A stretch of 64,000 nucleotides of DNA from Paenibacillus sp. 453mf (GTDB lineage Bacteria > Bacillota > Bacilli > Paenibacillales > Paenibacillaceae). This document shows positions 35,305 through 44,482 of this stretch, one piece after another (position 1 is the stretch's first letter; each line of letters opens with the position of its first letter). The position numbers and the translations under genes are program-made. The notes beneath the pieces were generated by a model that made no database searches, was not told the DNA's origin, and was given only the letters and a program-made list of their open reading frames with translations. The stretch covers positions 362,862 through 426,861 of the forward strand of contig NZ_FPAC01000001.1 of assembly GCF_900116105.1 (NCBI RefSeq), in the 5' to 3' direction.

Positions 35305-36312
35305 ATGAAAAAAATGAACAAAAGCGTATTATCCTTGCTGCTCACATTAATGATGGCATTGATGCTCGCTGCATGCGGCACCGAGACGGAAACGTCTGAA
35401 GGAACGGGACAAGCTACCCAGCAGGAAGCAGGACAAGCAGCCGATCAAGGGTCGGAGACGAATAGTGACAGCGAGACCGAATATCCGCTGACCTTAACGG
35501 ATGCAACCGGAGAATCGTTTACGTTTGAACAAGCACCAGAAAAAATCGTGTCCGTATCTCCAGCAGAAACAGAGTCCCTCTTCGCCATTGGACTCGATGA
35601 GCAAATTGTAGGGGTATCTGATTTTGACGATTACCCGGAAGCAGCAGCCTCCAAGCCAAAGATGGGAAGTCTCTATGAACCAAATGCCGAAGCCATTATC
35701 GCGGCTGAGCCTGATATCGTGTTCACGGGAATTTCCATGGATGAGGCAGCAGTGCAAAAATTGCGAGATCTCGGCATTGTCATCTTCAAAACAGACCCTA
35801 AAACAATCGATGATGTCATGAAGAATATTGAAGTATATGGCCAAATTACAGACCGCCAAGCGGAAGCTGCAGAAGTTGTAAATAAAATGAAAGCTGATAT
35901 CCAGGAAGTATCGGATCAAGTTGCTTCACTGTCGGATGAAGATAAGAAGCAGGTGTATGTTGAATTCTCCCCAGGCTGGACAGTAGGCAAAGGCGAATTT
36001 ATGGATGAAGTCATAACCCTTGCCGGCGGCGTGAATGTAGCAGGTGATACAGAGGGCTGGAATGAGATCAGTGAAGAGAAGATTATTCAAGCTAATCCTA
36101 ATGTGATCCTGTATGCAAGCGATGTTGTTGATGATAACAACCAAACGCTGGATCAAATTATTAAGGCTCGCGATGGCTGGAATGAAATTTCGGCCATTAA
36201 AGAAGATGCAGTCTTCTCTATTGACGCCAATCTGCTCAGCCGTCCGGGTCCACGTGTAACCGAAGGCTTGAAAGTTGTAGCTGAAGCGATCTATCCGGAT
36301 CTGTTTCAATGA
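35305..36312 (+). CDS. btuF: Cobalamin/corrinoid ABC transporter binding lipoprotein
   Basis: 335 residues. Signal peptide with lipobox LAAC (Cys near residue 24), then a Gln/Glu/Thr-rich linker and a class III periplasmic-binding fold (VSVSPAETESLFAIGLDEQIVGVSDFDDYP, AEPDIVFTGIS, VYVEFSPGWTVGKGEF). The long interdomain helix is typical of BtuF/FecB-type proteins. The cobalamin riboswitch upstream supports corrinoid as ligand. It overlaps btuC by 4 nt. Confidence 0.93.
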   Translation: MKKMNKSVLSLLLTLMMALMLAACGTETETSEGTGQATQQEAGQAADQGSETNSDSETEYPLTLTDATGESFTFEQAPEKIVSVSPAETESLFAIGLDEQIVGVSDFDDYPEAAASKPKMGSLYEPNAEAIIAAEPDIVFTGISMDEAAVQKLRDLGIVIFKTDPKTIDDVMKNIEVYGQITDRQAEAAEVVNKMKADIQEVSDQVASLSDEDKKQVYVEFSPGWTVGKGEFMDEVITLAGGVNVAGDTEGWNEISEEKIIQANPNVILYASDVVDDNNQTLDQIIKARDGWNEISAIKEDAVFSIDANLLSRPGPRVTEGLKVVAEAIYPDLFQ

Positions 36313-37355
36313 AATCGAAGCTAGCAGGATTTGGAATTGCCGGCACTCTCCTGCTGGTGCTGACCTTGCTCTTGTGTCTGGCTATTGGAGCAGTGGATCT
36401 GCCTGTTCGCCATATTGTGGGAATCCTTGTCAATCATTTACCTTGGGTTTCGGAGCCAATTGAGCCAATCTGGAATTCTTCCTCGGAGCAGATTATTATA
36501 AAGGTCCGGCTTCCCCGAGTACTGCTCGGTATGCTGGTGGGGGCAGCGCTTGCCACGGCAGGAGCTGCCTTCCAGGGCGTGCTGCGAAATCCGCTGGCAG
36601 ACCCGTATATACTCGGTGTGTCCTCCGGTGCATCGGTTGGCGCAGCAGTGATGATCTATTTTGGCCTGCAATATGCGGTTCTTGGAGAATGGATGCTGCC
36701 TCTGGTTGCTTTTGCAACAGGGATGTTCACGTTGTGGGCGGTGCTCGCTCTTGCAAGTGAAGGCGGTAAGATTCCGACGCACAGCCTGATTCTATCCGGT
36801 GTAATCATGCAGTCCTTCCTTGGGGCGTTTGTGTCCTTCTTAACAGCCATGTCCAAGGATACAGTGAATCAGATTCTATTCTGGACGATGGGAAGCCTCA
36901 GCTTACGAGGATGGTCCTATACGGCCATCCTTTTTCCATACTTGGTGATTGGAATTTTATTCCTGTGGAGCCGGGGAAGGGCGCTTAATCTGCTTGCTCT
37001 CGGTGAGAGGCAGGCCGCACATTTAGGAGTCAAGGTAGAATGGCTCAAGCTCTCTGTTCTTATCGTTGCTACCCTGCTGACCGCCGCTGCTGTGTCGGTA
37101 GCCGGAGTCATCGGATTTGTCGGACTCGTGATTCCGCATATGCTCCGGCTATTGGTCGGACCGGACTATCGTCTCCTTATTCCGCTATCGGCAATACTGG
37201 GAGGCATCTTTCTGGCGTGGGCCGATATGGGGGCGAGAACCATTCTTGCACCGGTCGAGATCCCGCTAGGGGTCATTACTGCGTTTGTAGGAGCACCGTT
37301 TTTTGCTTACCTGCTGCACCGCAATAAGAAACTGCGAAGGGGAGGAATGAAATGA
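36309..37355 (+). CDS. btuC: Corrinoid ABC transporter permease, FecCD/BtuC family
   Basis: A 348-residue permease with about ten helices. Family blocks: RLPRVLLGMLVGAALATAGAAFQGVLRNPLADPYILGVSSGAS (landmarks RLPRVLLGMLVGAAL and NPLADPYILG), GVKVEWLKLSVLIVATLLTA and GFVGLVIPHMLRLLVGPDYR. The cytoplasmic EAA-like contact region for the ATPase is in the last third. It is translationally coupled to both neighbours by ATGA overlaps. Confidence 0.93.
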   Translation: MKSKLAGFGIAGTLLLVLTLLLCLAIGAVDLPVRHIVGILVNHLPWVSEPIEPIWNSSSEQIIIKVRLPRVLLGMLVGAALATAGAAFQGVLRNPLADPYILGVSSGASVGAAVMIYFGLQYAVLGEWMLPLVAFATGMFTLWAVLALASEGGKIPTHSLILSGVIMQSFLGAFVSFLTAMSKDTVNQILFWTMGSLSLRGWSYTAILFPYLVIGILFLWSRGRALNLLALGERQAAHLGVKVEWLKLSVLIVATLLTAAAVSVAGVIGFVGLVIPHMLRLLVGPDYRLLIPLSAILGGIFLAWADMGARTILAPVEIPLGVITAFVGAPFFAYLLHRNKKLRRGGMK

Positions 37356-38212
37356 ATTCACGAATTCAGGCTGAGCAGCAGATCATCTGCTCTAATCCAC
37401 AAGGCTTGCCCGCGCCAGCTCATTCCTCCACGCCGGTGCTTGAATTGAAGTCAGCTGCCAAAGCATATGGAGACCATATGGCACTTCGTAATATTGACTT
37501 CACGGTACATCCGGGTGAATGGTGGGGCATCGTCGGACCCAATGGCAGCGGTAAATCCACAATGCTTCATTTGTTGTCCGGTGTTCTACTCCCGAGCTCC
37601 GGCTCTATTCTAATCAAAGGCAAGCCGGTTAGAGAATACAGCAGGCGAGCGTTATCCCGCCTTATTGCTGTATTGCAGCAGGACGGGCTGCCCGAGATTG
37701 ATTATTCTGTAAGAGATGTTGTAGCCATGGGCAGGTATCCTTATCAGGACTGGCTGGGACGGGATCAGGCTGATGGGGAAGAGGTGGTGGATCGCGTGCT
37801 TGAACAGCTTGAGCTGTCTCCTTTTGCCGATCGTCTGCTTACTGAATTAAGCGGAGGTCAGAGACAGAGGGTTGCAATCGCCAAGGTAATGGCTCAGGAG
37901 CCGGAAATTTTGCTGCTGGATGAGCCGACGACCTATCTTGATATCCATTATCAGCTCCAGTTCATGGAACTCCTCGCTGATTGGCGTAGAAGAACGGGGA
38001 TTACCATTGTCGCCGTGCTGCACGATCTTAATCTGGCTTCGCTTTTTTGCGACCGCATCTATGGACTGCAGGCAGGAGAGAGCTTCATGCAAGGGAACCC
38101 CGAAGAATGTGTCACAGAGGAGCATTTGAGAAGTCTGTTCCAGGTCGATCCCGTCATGATTCATCATCCACACCATGAGCTTCCACAATTCCTGCTTAAG
38201 AAAAAAGACTAG
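37352..38212 (+). CDS. btuD: Corrinoid ABC transporter ATPase
   Basis: 286 residues with an N-terminal extension of about 30 residues before the ABC domain. Walker A GPNGSGKST, signature LSGGQRQRVAIAKVM, Walker B ILLLDEPTTYLDI and H-loop AVLHDLNLAS are intact. Of the FepC/BtuD type that pairs with FecCD permeases. It ends the riboswitch-controlled btuFCD operon. Confidence 0.92.
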   Translation: MNSRIQAEQQIICSNPQGLPAPAHSSTPVLELKSAAKAYGDHMALRNIDFTVHPGEWWGIVGPNGSGKSTMLHLLSGVLLPSSGSILIKGKPVREYSRRALSRLIAVLQQDGLPEIDYSVRDVVAMGRYPYQDWLGRDQADGEEVVDRVLEQLELSPFADRLLTELSGGQRQRVAIAKVMAQEPEILLLDEPTTYLDIHYQLQFMELLADWRRRTGITIVAVLHDLNLASLFCDRIYGLQAGESFMQGNPEECVTEEHLRSLFQVDPVMIHHPHHELPQFLLKKKD

Positions 38213-38416
38213 GCTCGGTATAAGAGCGACAATATAGCAGCTCGTTACTTTATTCGAGAAATCCAAAAATCCACCTCTGAAAAGAAGGGGTTGTCTATAT
38301 TCAGAGGAGCTTCATCTATAGTGCGTATGCATTTAGGTGGAGAGGTTCACGTGCATGCCCTTTTTTCGTTATAATCTATTAAAAAAGAGGATTTAACATA
38401 AAGGAAGTGCGTGGAG
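38213..38416 (+). promoter_or_regulatory. Promoter region of cobT-cobU-cobS-cobQ
   Basis: A hairpin (CCTCTGAA at 38274-38281, TTCAGAGG at 38300-38307) without a T-run is followed by TTCACG (38346-38351), an 18-base spacer and TATAAT (38370-38375), 40 bases before cobT. No B12-box was found here, so this operon appears to be outside direct riboswitch control. Confidence 0.5.
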
Positions 38417-39502
38417 ATGGAGAGAGAACAAATATTGATGGATTGGATACATCAAATTCGGCCGCTTGACTCATCAGCCGGGCAGGCCGCAGCTGCGCAT
38501 TTGGAACAGCTGACCAAGCCGCCGGGGAGTCTTGGCAAAATAGAAGAGCTGGTTGTTCGGCTGGCGGGAATTACGGGAGAGACTCATTCGTCCTTTGACC
38601 GTAAAGCGGTCATTGTTATGGCGTCAGATCATGGTGTAGTGGAAGAAGGAGTCAGCGCATTTCCGGCAGTCGTAACCCAGCAGATGGTACATAATTTTCT
38701 TGCCGGTGGAGCGGCGGTGAACGTTCTTGCCCGTCAGGCCGCTGCAGAGGTTATATGCGTAGACATCGGGATCAATGGAGACATCGAGCATTCTGAGCTG
38801 GTTCAGCGATCTGTTCGTAAAGGAACAGCAAATATGGCGCATGGCCCTGCGATGAGCAGAGAGGAAGCGGTGACGGCCATTCTTGCAGGGATTGAGGTCG
38901 TAAAGGATGCGTATGACAGAGGTGTTCGACTCTTTGTCACAGGTGAAATGGGCATCGGAAATACGACACCGAGCGCTGCAGTAACCAGTGTGCTGACCGG
39001 AGTTCATGTGGAAGCTGCTACAGGCCGGGGAACGGGAATTGACGATGCGCGTCTGAAGCATAAAGAGCAAGTAATAAAGAAGGCTATTGAGCTGAATCGT
39101 CCCGATTCAAACGATCCGCTGGGTGTACTCGCGAAGGTCGGTGGTCTTGATATTGCGGGACTAACCGGTGTTATTATCGCTGCCAGCGCATTGAAATGTC
39201 CTGTGGTCATTGACGGCTACATTTCTACAACAGCTGCGCTGATTGCTGCAAGACTTGCTCCTCTGTCCATTCATTATATGATTGCCTCTCATAAGTCGGA
39301 GGAGCGGGGACATGCAGGACTACTGAAGGAGCTGAACCTATCACCTATGATCCATCTGGACATGCGTCTCGGAGAAGGGACAGGCGGCGTACTATGTCTG
39401 CATATCATTGAAGCTGCCACCCGATTAATGAAGGAGATGGCGACATTCACAAGCGCAGGCATTTCCGGGAGCAATGTGGATCCCGAGGTGAGCACACCAT
39501 GA
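38417..39502 (+). CDS. cobT: Nicotinate-nucleotide-dimethylbenzimidazole phosphoribosyltransferase
   Basis: About 361 residues. Makes alpha-ribazole phosphate from nicotinate mononucleotide and the lower-ligand base. Signatures: LTKPPGSLGKIEELVVRLAGI, MASDHGVVEEGVSAFP, GEMGIGNTTPSAA and the Glu-containing LGEGTGGVL near the C-terminus. ATG 38417 fits the binding site AAAGGAAG better than GTG 38411. It overlaps cobU by 4 nt. Confidence 0.94.
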   Translation: MEREQILMDWIHQIRPLDSSAGQAAAAHLEQLTKPPGSLGKIEELVVRLAGITGETHSSFDRKAVIVMASDHGVVEEGVSAFPAVVTQQMVHNFLAGGAAVNVLARQAAAEVICVDIGINGDIEHSELVQRSVRKGTANMAHGPAMSREEAVTAILAGIEVVKDAYDRGVRLFVTGEMGIGNTTPSAAVTSVLTGVHVEAATGRGTGIDDARLKHKEQVIKKAIELNRPDSNDPLGVLAKVGGLDIAGLTGVIIAASALKCPVVIDGYISTTAALIAARLAPLSIHYMIASHKSEERGHAGLLKELNLSPMIHLDMRLGEGTGGVLCLHIIEAATRLMKEMATFTSAGISGSNVDPEVSTP

Positions 39503-40053
39503 CCATACTTATTACTGGCGGCGCGCGCAGTGGAAAAAGCACGTTTGCGGAGAGGCTGTGTATGAGTCGTTCATCTGAAGCGATCTATCTGGCAACGGCA
39601 CAGGCGTTTGATGAAGAGATGAAGGAGCGCATTTCAGCGCACCGCCTTCAGCGATCTGATGAAGCCTACCTGTGGCACACCATAGAAGAGCCGATCGAAG
39701 TCGCGGATACACTGGAGAGCATTGGGCAAGCGACCTATCCGGCACCGACAATATTACTGGACTGCCTGACCTTATGGCTGTCCAATATGATACTGTCGAA
39801 GGAAGAAGAGGGCCATGATGTCATCCTGCAGGAGATGGACAGGCTGGTAAACAGTGTTCAAACTTATCCGGGTCTTATCATTCTAGTTACCAATGAAGTA
39901 GGGGACGGCATTGTACCGGAATATCCGCTGGGACGCTTGTACCGGGATATGGCCGGAATTCTGAATCAGAGAATGGCGGCAGTTAGTGAAGAGGTATTTC
40001 TAGTAACCGCAGGAATTGCCATTGAATTGAAGAGCAAGGAGTACAGAGTATGA
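39499..40053 (+). CDS. cobU: Adenosylcobinamide kinase / adenosylcobinamide-phosphate guanylyltransferase
   Basis: A 184-residue bifunctional enzyme. P-loop GGARSGKSTFAE, then YLATAQAFDEEMKERISAHRLQR containing the guanylylated His, LLDCLTLWLSNM and VTNEVGDGIVPEYPLGRLYRD. It phosphorylates cobinamide and transfers GMP to give adenosylcobinamide-GDP for CobS. It is coupled to cobT and cobS by ATGA overlaps. Confidence 0.95.
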   Translation: MTILITGGARSGKSTFAERLCMSRSSEAIYLATAQAFDEEMKERISAHRLQRSDEAYLWHTIEEPIEVADTLESIGQATYPAPTILLDCLTLWLSNMILSKEEEGHDVILQEMDRLVNSVQTYPGLIILVTNEVGDGIVPEYPLGRLYRDMAGILNQRMAAVSEEVFLVTAGIAIELKSKEYRV

Positions 40054-40865
40054 AGGATGAAGTAAAGGCGGCGGCAGCCGCTTTTCAATTTTTATCCCGA
40101 TTTCCGGTGAAGATGAATCTTGATTTTACACCTGAACTGATGCAGCGTAGCACCGTTTATTATCCATTGGTTGGCATTTGTATCGGGCTCATCCTATGGG
40201 TGGCGGGTATAGTGTCAGGATTGGTGCTGCCGTCCTTGCCTGCTTCCATCGTTACGCTGGTCGTCTGGGTATGGCTTACCGGTGGACTGCATTTAGACGG
40301 GTGGATGGATTCGGCGGATGCGCTTCTCAGCTACCGTTCGAGAGAGCGTATGCTGGAGATTATGAAGGACAGCCGGGTTGGAGCCATGGGGGTCATCGCC
40401 TGTGTGCTGCTGCTGATGCTGAAGGCTTCCTTGCTTGTCAGCTTCATTCATCAGCCGATCATGATGGGGATGGCAATCCTCCCACTAATATGGAGCAGAT
40501 TCTTCATGGTGTATACGATATCGAGATACCCTTCTGCACGAGCCGGAGAAGGACTTGCAGCGATGTTTGGCACAATCCCTACCCGTTTTTTTAACCAATC
40601 GCTTGGATGGGCTATCGGTATGTCTATGGTCTTATTAAGTATGATCAGCATAATTAATCATTCGACGAGTGCTGTTGCACAGGTTCCTGTACTGATTGCC
40701 TTTATCATCGTTCCGATCGTCATGTGGGCGATAGGAAGACTGGCCGCTGACCGAATGAGCACACGTCTCGGGGGATTAACAGGGGACACCTACGGAGCGC
40801 TTAATGAAGGCCTGGAGACGCTCGGTCTGCTGATGCTGACCATGGTTCTACATATTGCATCTTAG
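40050..40865 (+). CDS. cobS: Adenosylcobinamide-GDP ribazoletransferase (cobalamin synthase)
   Basis: A 271-residue membrane protein with six to seven helices. Conserved blocks: AFQFLSRFPV, TGGLHLDGWMDSADALLSYRSRERMLEIMKDSRVGAMG (landmarks TGGLHLDGWMDSADAL and MKDSRVGAMG), and C-terminal LGGLTGDTYGALNEGLE. The Asp-rich motif after GGLHLDG binds metal. It joins adenosylcobinamide-GDP and alpha-ribazole to form the complete cobalamin. The cobQ gene follows 19 bases after its stop. Confidence 0.95.
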   Translation: MKDEVKAAAAAFQFLSRFPVKMNLDFTPELMQRSTVYYPLVGICIGLILWVAGIVSGLVLPSLPASIVTLVVWVWLTGGLHLDGWMDSADALLSYRSRERMLEIMKDSRVGAMGVIACVLLLMLKASLLVSFIHQPIMMGMAILPLIWSRFFMVYTISRYPSARAGEGLAAMFGTIPTRFFNQSLGWAIGMSMVLLSMISIINHSTSAVAQVPVLIAFIIVPIVMWAIGRLAADRMSTRLGGLTGDTYGALNEGLETLGLLMLTMVLHIAS

Positions 40866-40884
40866 GGGGAGGAGACATATCGTT

Positions 40885-42528
40885 ATGGCAGGAATCAACT
40901 CGGATACAAAACAAAGTAAGGAGCAGAAGGCGAAAAATGGAGCTGTTCTCATGCTGCAGGGTACGGCTTCAGACGTTGGAAAAAGCATTGTAACGACAGC
41001 GCTATGCCGTATATTCCTGCAGGATGGTCATCAGCCTGCTCCGTATAAATCGCAAAATATGGCGCTCAACTCCTATGTAACACTGGACGGTAAGGAGATT
41101 GGCAGAGCTCAGGGAGTACAGGCAGAGGCATGTGAGATTCCGGCGACGACGGACATGAATCCGATACTTATTAAGCCAGTCAAAGATATGCATTCTCAAA
41201 TTGTCGTTCATGGAGTGCCCGCGATGCAGATGAGTGCGATGGATTACCGCATGAAGTTCCTTCCCACAGCGAAGACGATTGTGCTGGAGGCGCTCGATCG
41301 ATTGCGTGCAGAACATGATATCGTCCTGATGGAAGGGGCGGGCAGTCCGGCAGAGATCAATTTGAAGGATCGTGACATTGTCAATATGAATCTTGCGGGC
41401 TGGGCAGATGCTCCGGTTATCCTTATTTCCGATATTGATCGGGGAGGCGTATTTGCGTCCATCGTAGGTACACTTGAGCTGCTTGAACCGCATGAAGTCC
41501 AGCGGGTCAAAGGCTTTATCATTAACAAATTCCGGGGAGACCTTGCTCTGCTGAAGCCGGGGCTGGACTGGCTTGAAGCTCGTACCGGTATTCCGGTGCT
41601 TGGCGTGCTTCCGTATATTCAGGATCTGCGGATTGAAGCTGAGGATTCGGTCGTGCTCGACGAGCTGCAATATAAGAAGCAGCAGGAGAAGCAACTGGAT
41701 ATCGTCGTAATTCGTTACCCTCGCATCTCAAACTTTACGGATTTTGATCCTTTACGCTGGGAGCCGGATACGGTCCTTCGTTACGTGAATTCTGCTGATG
41801 AGCTAGGCACACCTGATATCGTCATTCTGCCGGGCACCAAGGATACAATCAGTGATCTTCAGTTCCTGAAGCAGAGAGGACTGGATCAGGCCTTATTCAG
41901 GCTTTTGGAAGAGCATCACACCCAAATCGTCGGGATTTGCGGCGGTTATCAAATGCTTGGGTATTCACTCTCCGATCCTTATGCGGTGGAGAGTGGTGTT
42001 CAGGAAGAAGCAGGGCTTGGACTGCTGCCGATCAGGACTACATTTTTGAAGGAAAAGCGAACGATAAGAGTTTCTGGAAAACTGCTGGATGGACAGATGT
42101 TACCGCTGGAGAGTACATGTTCGATTATCAATGAAGCTCCGATCGAGGCCTATGAAATTCATATGGGAGTTTCCGAGCGAATGGACCAACATCAAGTGGA
42201 TTATGACTATAACGCCTTGTTCAGGCTGACTGAAACAGACCCTCCGGCAAGGGATGATTCCTCTAACTCTAATCCTTATGCTTCGCCCCATCTAGAAGGT
42301 CTGGTTAGATCGGATAATATGGTGTGGGGTACCTATTTACACGGATTATTTGAGAATGATGCTCTGCGCAGGTCCTGGCTGGATCAGACTCGGAGCCGGA
42401 AGGGACTTCCTCCCGTTCTCTCGACCTTCTCGGCGAAGGAGCGGAAATACGAGGAATTTGATCGTGTAGCAGGTGTGGTAAGAGAACATCTTGATATGGA
42501 GAGAATTTATCAGATATTGAATTCCTAG
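40885..42528 (+). CDS. cobQ: Cobyric acid synthase
   Basis: About 547 residues. An N-terminal dethiobiotin-synthetase-like ATPase domain (MLQGTASDVGKSIVTTALCRIF, SQNMALNSYVT, GAGSPAEINLKDRDIVNM) is followed by a class I glutaminase domain with nucleophile Cys in GICGGYQMLG and the His in GTYLHGLFEND. It amidates cobyrinic a,c-diamide at four carboxylates. ATG 40885 follows GGGGGAGGAGACATATCGTT. Because no corrin-ring genes are here, its substrate must come from genes elsewhere or from salvage. Confidence 0.94.
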   Translation: MAGINSDTKQSKEQKAKNGAVLMLQGTASDVGKSIVTTALCRIFLQDGHQPAPYKSQNMALNSYVTLDGKEIGRAQGVQAEACEIPATTDMNPILIKPVKDMHSQIVVHGVPAMQMSAMDYRMKFLPTAKTIVLEALDRLRAEHDIVLMEGAGSPAEINLKDRDIVNMNLAGWADAPVILISDIDRGGVFASIVGTLELLEPHEVQRVKGFIINKFRGDLALLKPGLDWLEARTGIPVLGVLPYIQDLRIEAEDSVVLDELQYKKQQEKQLDIVVIRYPRISNFTDFDPLRWEPDTVLRYVNSADELGTPDIVILPGTKDTISDLQFLKQRGLDQALFRLLEEHHTQIVGICGGYQMLGYSLSDPYAVESGVQEEAGLGLLPIRTTFLKEKRTIRVSGKLLDGQMLPLESTCSIINEAPIEAYEIHMGVSERMDQHQVDYDYNALFRLTETDPPARDDSSNSNPYASPHLEGLVRSDNMVWGTYLHGLFENDALRRSWLDQTRSRKGLPPVLSTFSAKERKYEEFDRVAGVVREHLDMERIYQILNS

Positions 42529-42953
42529 ATGAACCATGAAGAATCCAGTTATAACTTATCGAAAAGTAAATCCAAAAGTATATAGATAACGGAGACAAAC
42601 CCGGAGCTGTCCATCATGAACAGCCTCGGGTTCTTGTGCATGGATATTATTGAGAATTATTAACGTAACCTTCGTCTGATTATATATAATTATGCAATAT
42701 TTTGAAGGAGAAGGTATAACCAAAATCAGTATAAACCATCCTAAGCATAGCTAAAAATTAAATATCGAAATAAGCTTGAAATGAAAATAAGTAAGTGACT
42801 TTAAAATTTATTTGAAAAAAGTCTACCCGAATAGTCGGCTTTATGCTATAGTAACATATGCTGTAAGGTGCTTACCGGCCCTTTTGAATAAAGCATATTG
42901 AATATATACATAAGGGAACAGCAAATCATTGTAAGTTGAAGGGAGTCAATTGG
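42529..42953. other. Intergenic region between cobQ and tcyP
   Basis: AT-rich. It contains the cobQ terminator at 42598-42636 and a possible -10 box TATAGT at 42847-42852, with no good -35 partner. No ORF, repeat or RNA motif was recognised. Confidence 0.5.
42598..42636 (+). terminator. Terminator after cobQ
   Basis: AACCCGGAGCTGT pairs imperfectly with ACAGCCTCGGGTT, then a short T-rich tail. Confidence 0.7.
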
Positions 42954-44351
42954 ATGGAAACTTTACAGGTAATCATTAACGTAGCAGTGATGCTTGTGTT
43001 AATTGGCCTTCTGTATTGGATGCAGAAGAAGCATATATCTTTTACAAAGCGTGTATTTACAGGTCTGGGCTTGGGTCTTGTATTCGGAATACTACTACAG
43101 CTAATTTACGGGGCAAACTCTGGTGCCATAGAGACGAGTATAGACTGGTTCAGTATCGTCGGTTCCGGCTATGTAAGCCTCTTGCAGATGATCGTCATTC
43201 CACTAATTGTGGTATCTATTATATCTGCCATCATGAATTTGAAGGGTAATCAAAATATCGGGAAGATGAGCTTCTCGATTATCGGAACATTGCTTATTAC
43301 TACCGCCATTGCTGCAAGCATTGGTATCGGTGTCACGCTTGCTTTCGACCTCGAAGGCATCAATGTTGAGAGCGGTGAAGCGGAAACGGCGAGAACCCAA
43401 AGACTTGAAGAGCAGCTCGTTGATGTAGAGGATATGACCATTCCTCAGCAGGTTCTGGAGTTTATTCCCAGCAATCCATTCGAGGATATGACAGGTGCAC
43501 GCAGCACCTCGACAATTGCAGTCGTTATTTTCTCTGCTTTTGTAGGTATTGCCGTTCTTGGACTTGATCGGAAGAAGCCAGAGCAGGCGGATACTTTCCG
43601 TAAAATGATTAATGCACTTTATGCCGTTGTCATGCGTATCGTAACTCTGGTGCTGCGATTGACGCCATATGGTATTCTAGCTCTGATTACGAAGGTTACC
43701 GCAACGACAAATGCACAGGAGATCTTGAAGCTCGGCGAGTTCGTTATCGCTTCTTATGTTGCCTTGCTGCTTATGTTTGTGGTTCATCTTATTCTCGTTT
43801 CCGTATTTGGATTCAATCCGATAGCGTATCTCAGAAAAGTGATGACCACGCTGGTCTTCGCGTTTACGTCCCGTTCGAGTGCCGCAACCATTCCATTAAA
43901 TGTGGAGACGCAAACTAAGAAACTGGGTGTATCCGCAGGAATTGCAAATCTGTCCGCTTCCTTTGGCGCAACGATCGGCCAGAACGGCTGTGCAGGGATC
44001 TATCCAGCTATGGTTGCGGTTATGATCGCTCCTACCGTAGGCATTGATCCGCTCAGCTGGGATTTTATCATTACACTCATCTTGGTTGTCATGATTAGCT
44101 CCTTCGGTGTAGCTGGTGTAGGTGGCGGAGCGACATTTGCTTCACTGATCGTACTCTCCACGATGAACCTGCCTGTTGCTCTGGTTGGGCTCCTGATCTC
44201 TGTGGAGCCGCTGATTGATATGGGGCGTACGGCGCTGAACGTTAATGGTTCAATCACGTCCGGTCTGATTACCAGCAAGATCTTGAAAGAGAATGATCGA
44301 GATACGTTTAATCGTCCGAATACGGAATTGGATGCTCCAGCAGAAGCTTAA
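42954..44351 (+). CDS. tcyP: L-cystine transporter, TcyP type (dicarboxylate/amino acid:cation symporter family)
   Basis: About 465 residues. About eight membrane helices with the re-entrant loop signatures of the glutamate-transporter fold: FTSRSSAATIPLNVET, SASFGATIGQNGCAGIYPAM and FGVAGVGGGATFASL. The acidic loop after helix 4 (ESGEAETARTQRLEEQLVDVED) and the overall length match TcyP, the sodium- or proton-coupled cystine carrier. ATG 42954 follows GAAGGGAG; the earlier TTG 42936 lacks a binding site. Confidence 0.88.
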   Translation: METLQVIINVAVMLVLIGLLYWMQKKHISFTKRVFTGLGLGLVFGILLQLIYGANSGAIETSIDWFSIVGSGYVSLLQMIVIPLIVVSIISAIMNLKGNQNIGKMSFSIIGTLLITTAIAASIGIGVTLAFDLEGINVESGEAETARTQRLEEQLVDVEDMTIPQQVLEFIPSNPFEDMTGARSTSTIAVVIFSAFVGIAVLGLDRKKPEQADTFRKMINALYAVVMRIVTLVLRLTPYGILALITKVTATTNAQEILKLGEFVIASYVALLLMFVVHLILVSVFGFNPIAYLRKVMTTLVFAFTSRSSAATIPLNVETQTKKLGVSAGIANLSASFGATIGQNGCAGIYPAMVAVMIAPTVGIDPLSWDFIITLILVVMISSFGVAGVGGGATFASLIVLSTMNLPVALVGLLISVEPLIDMGRTALNVNGSITSGLITSKILKENDRDTFNRPNTELDAPAEA

Positions 44352-44354
44352 AAT

Positions 44355-44408
44355 AAAAAAAGAGTGCGGTCCCTTGGCAACAATCGAGGGAACCGCGCTC
44401 TTTTTTTT
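44355..44408. terminator. Bidirectional terminator between tcyP and the M24 peptidase
   Basis: AAAAAAGAGTGCGGTCCCT pairs with AGGGAACCGCGCTCTTTTTT; an A-run on one side and a T-run on the other. Confidence 0.92.
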
Positions 44409-44482
44409 GGATTACATTATAGTCGCCACCAATCACAAAGTCCTATCAAGCGATCTATGGCAGTTTGTCTCTATGTGAGACC

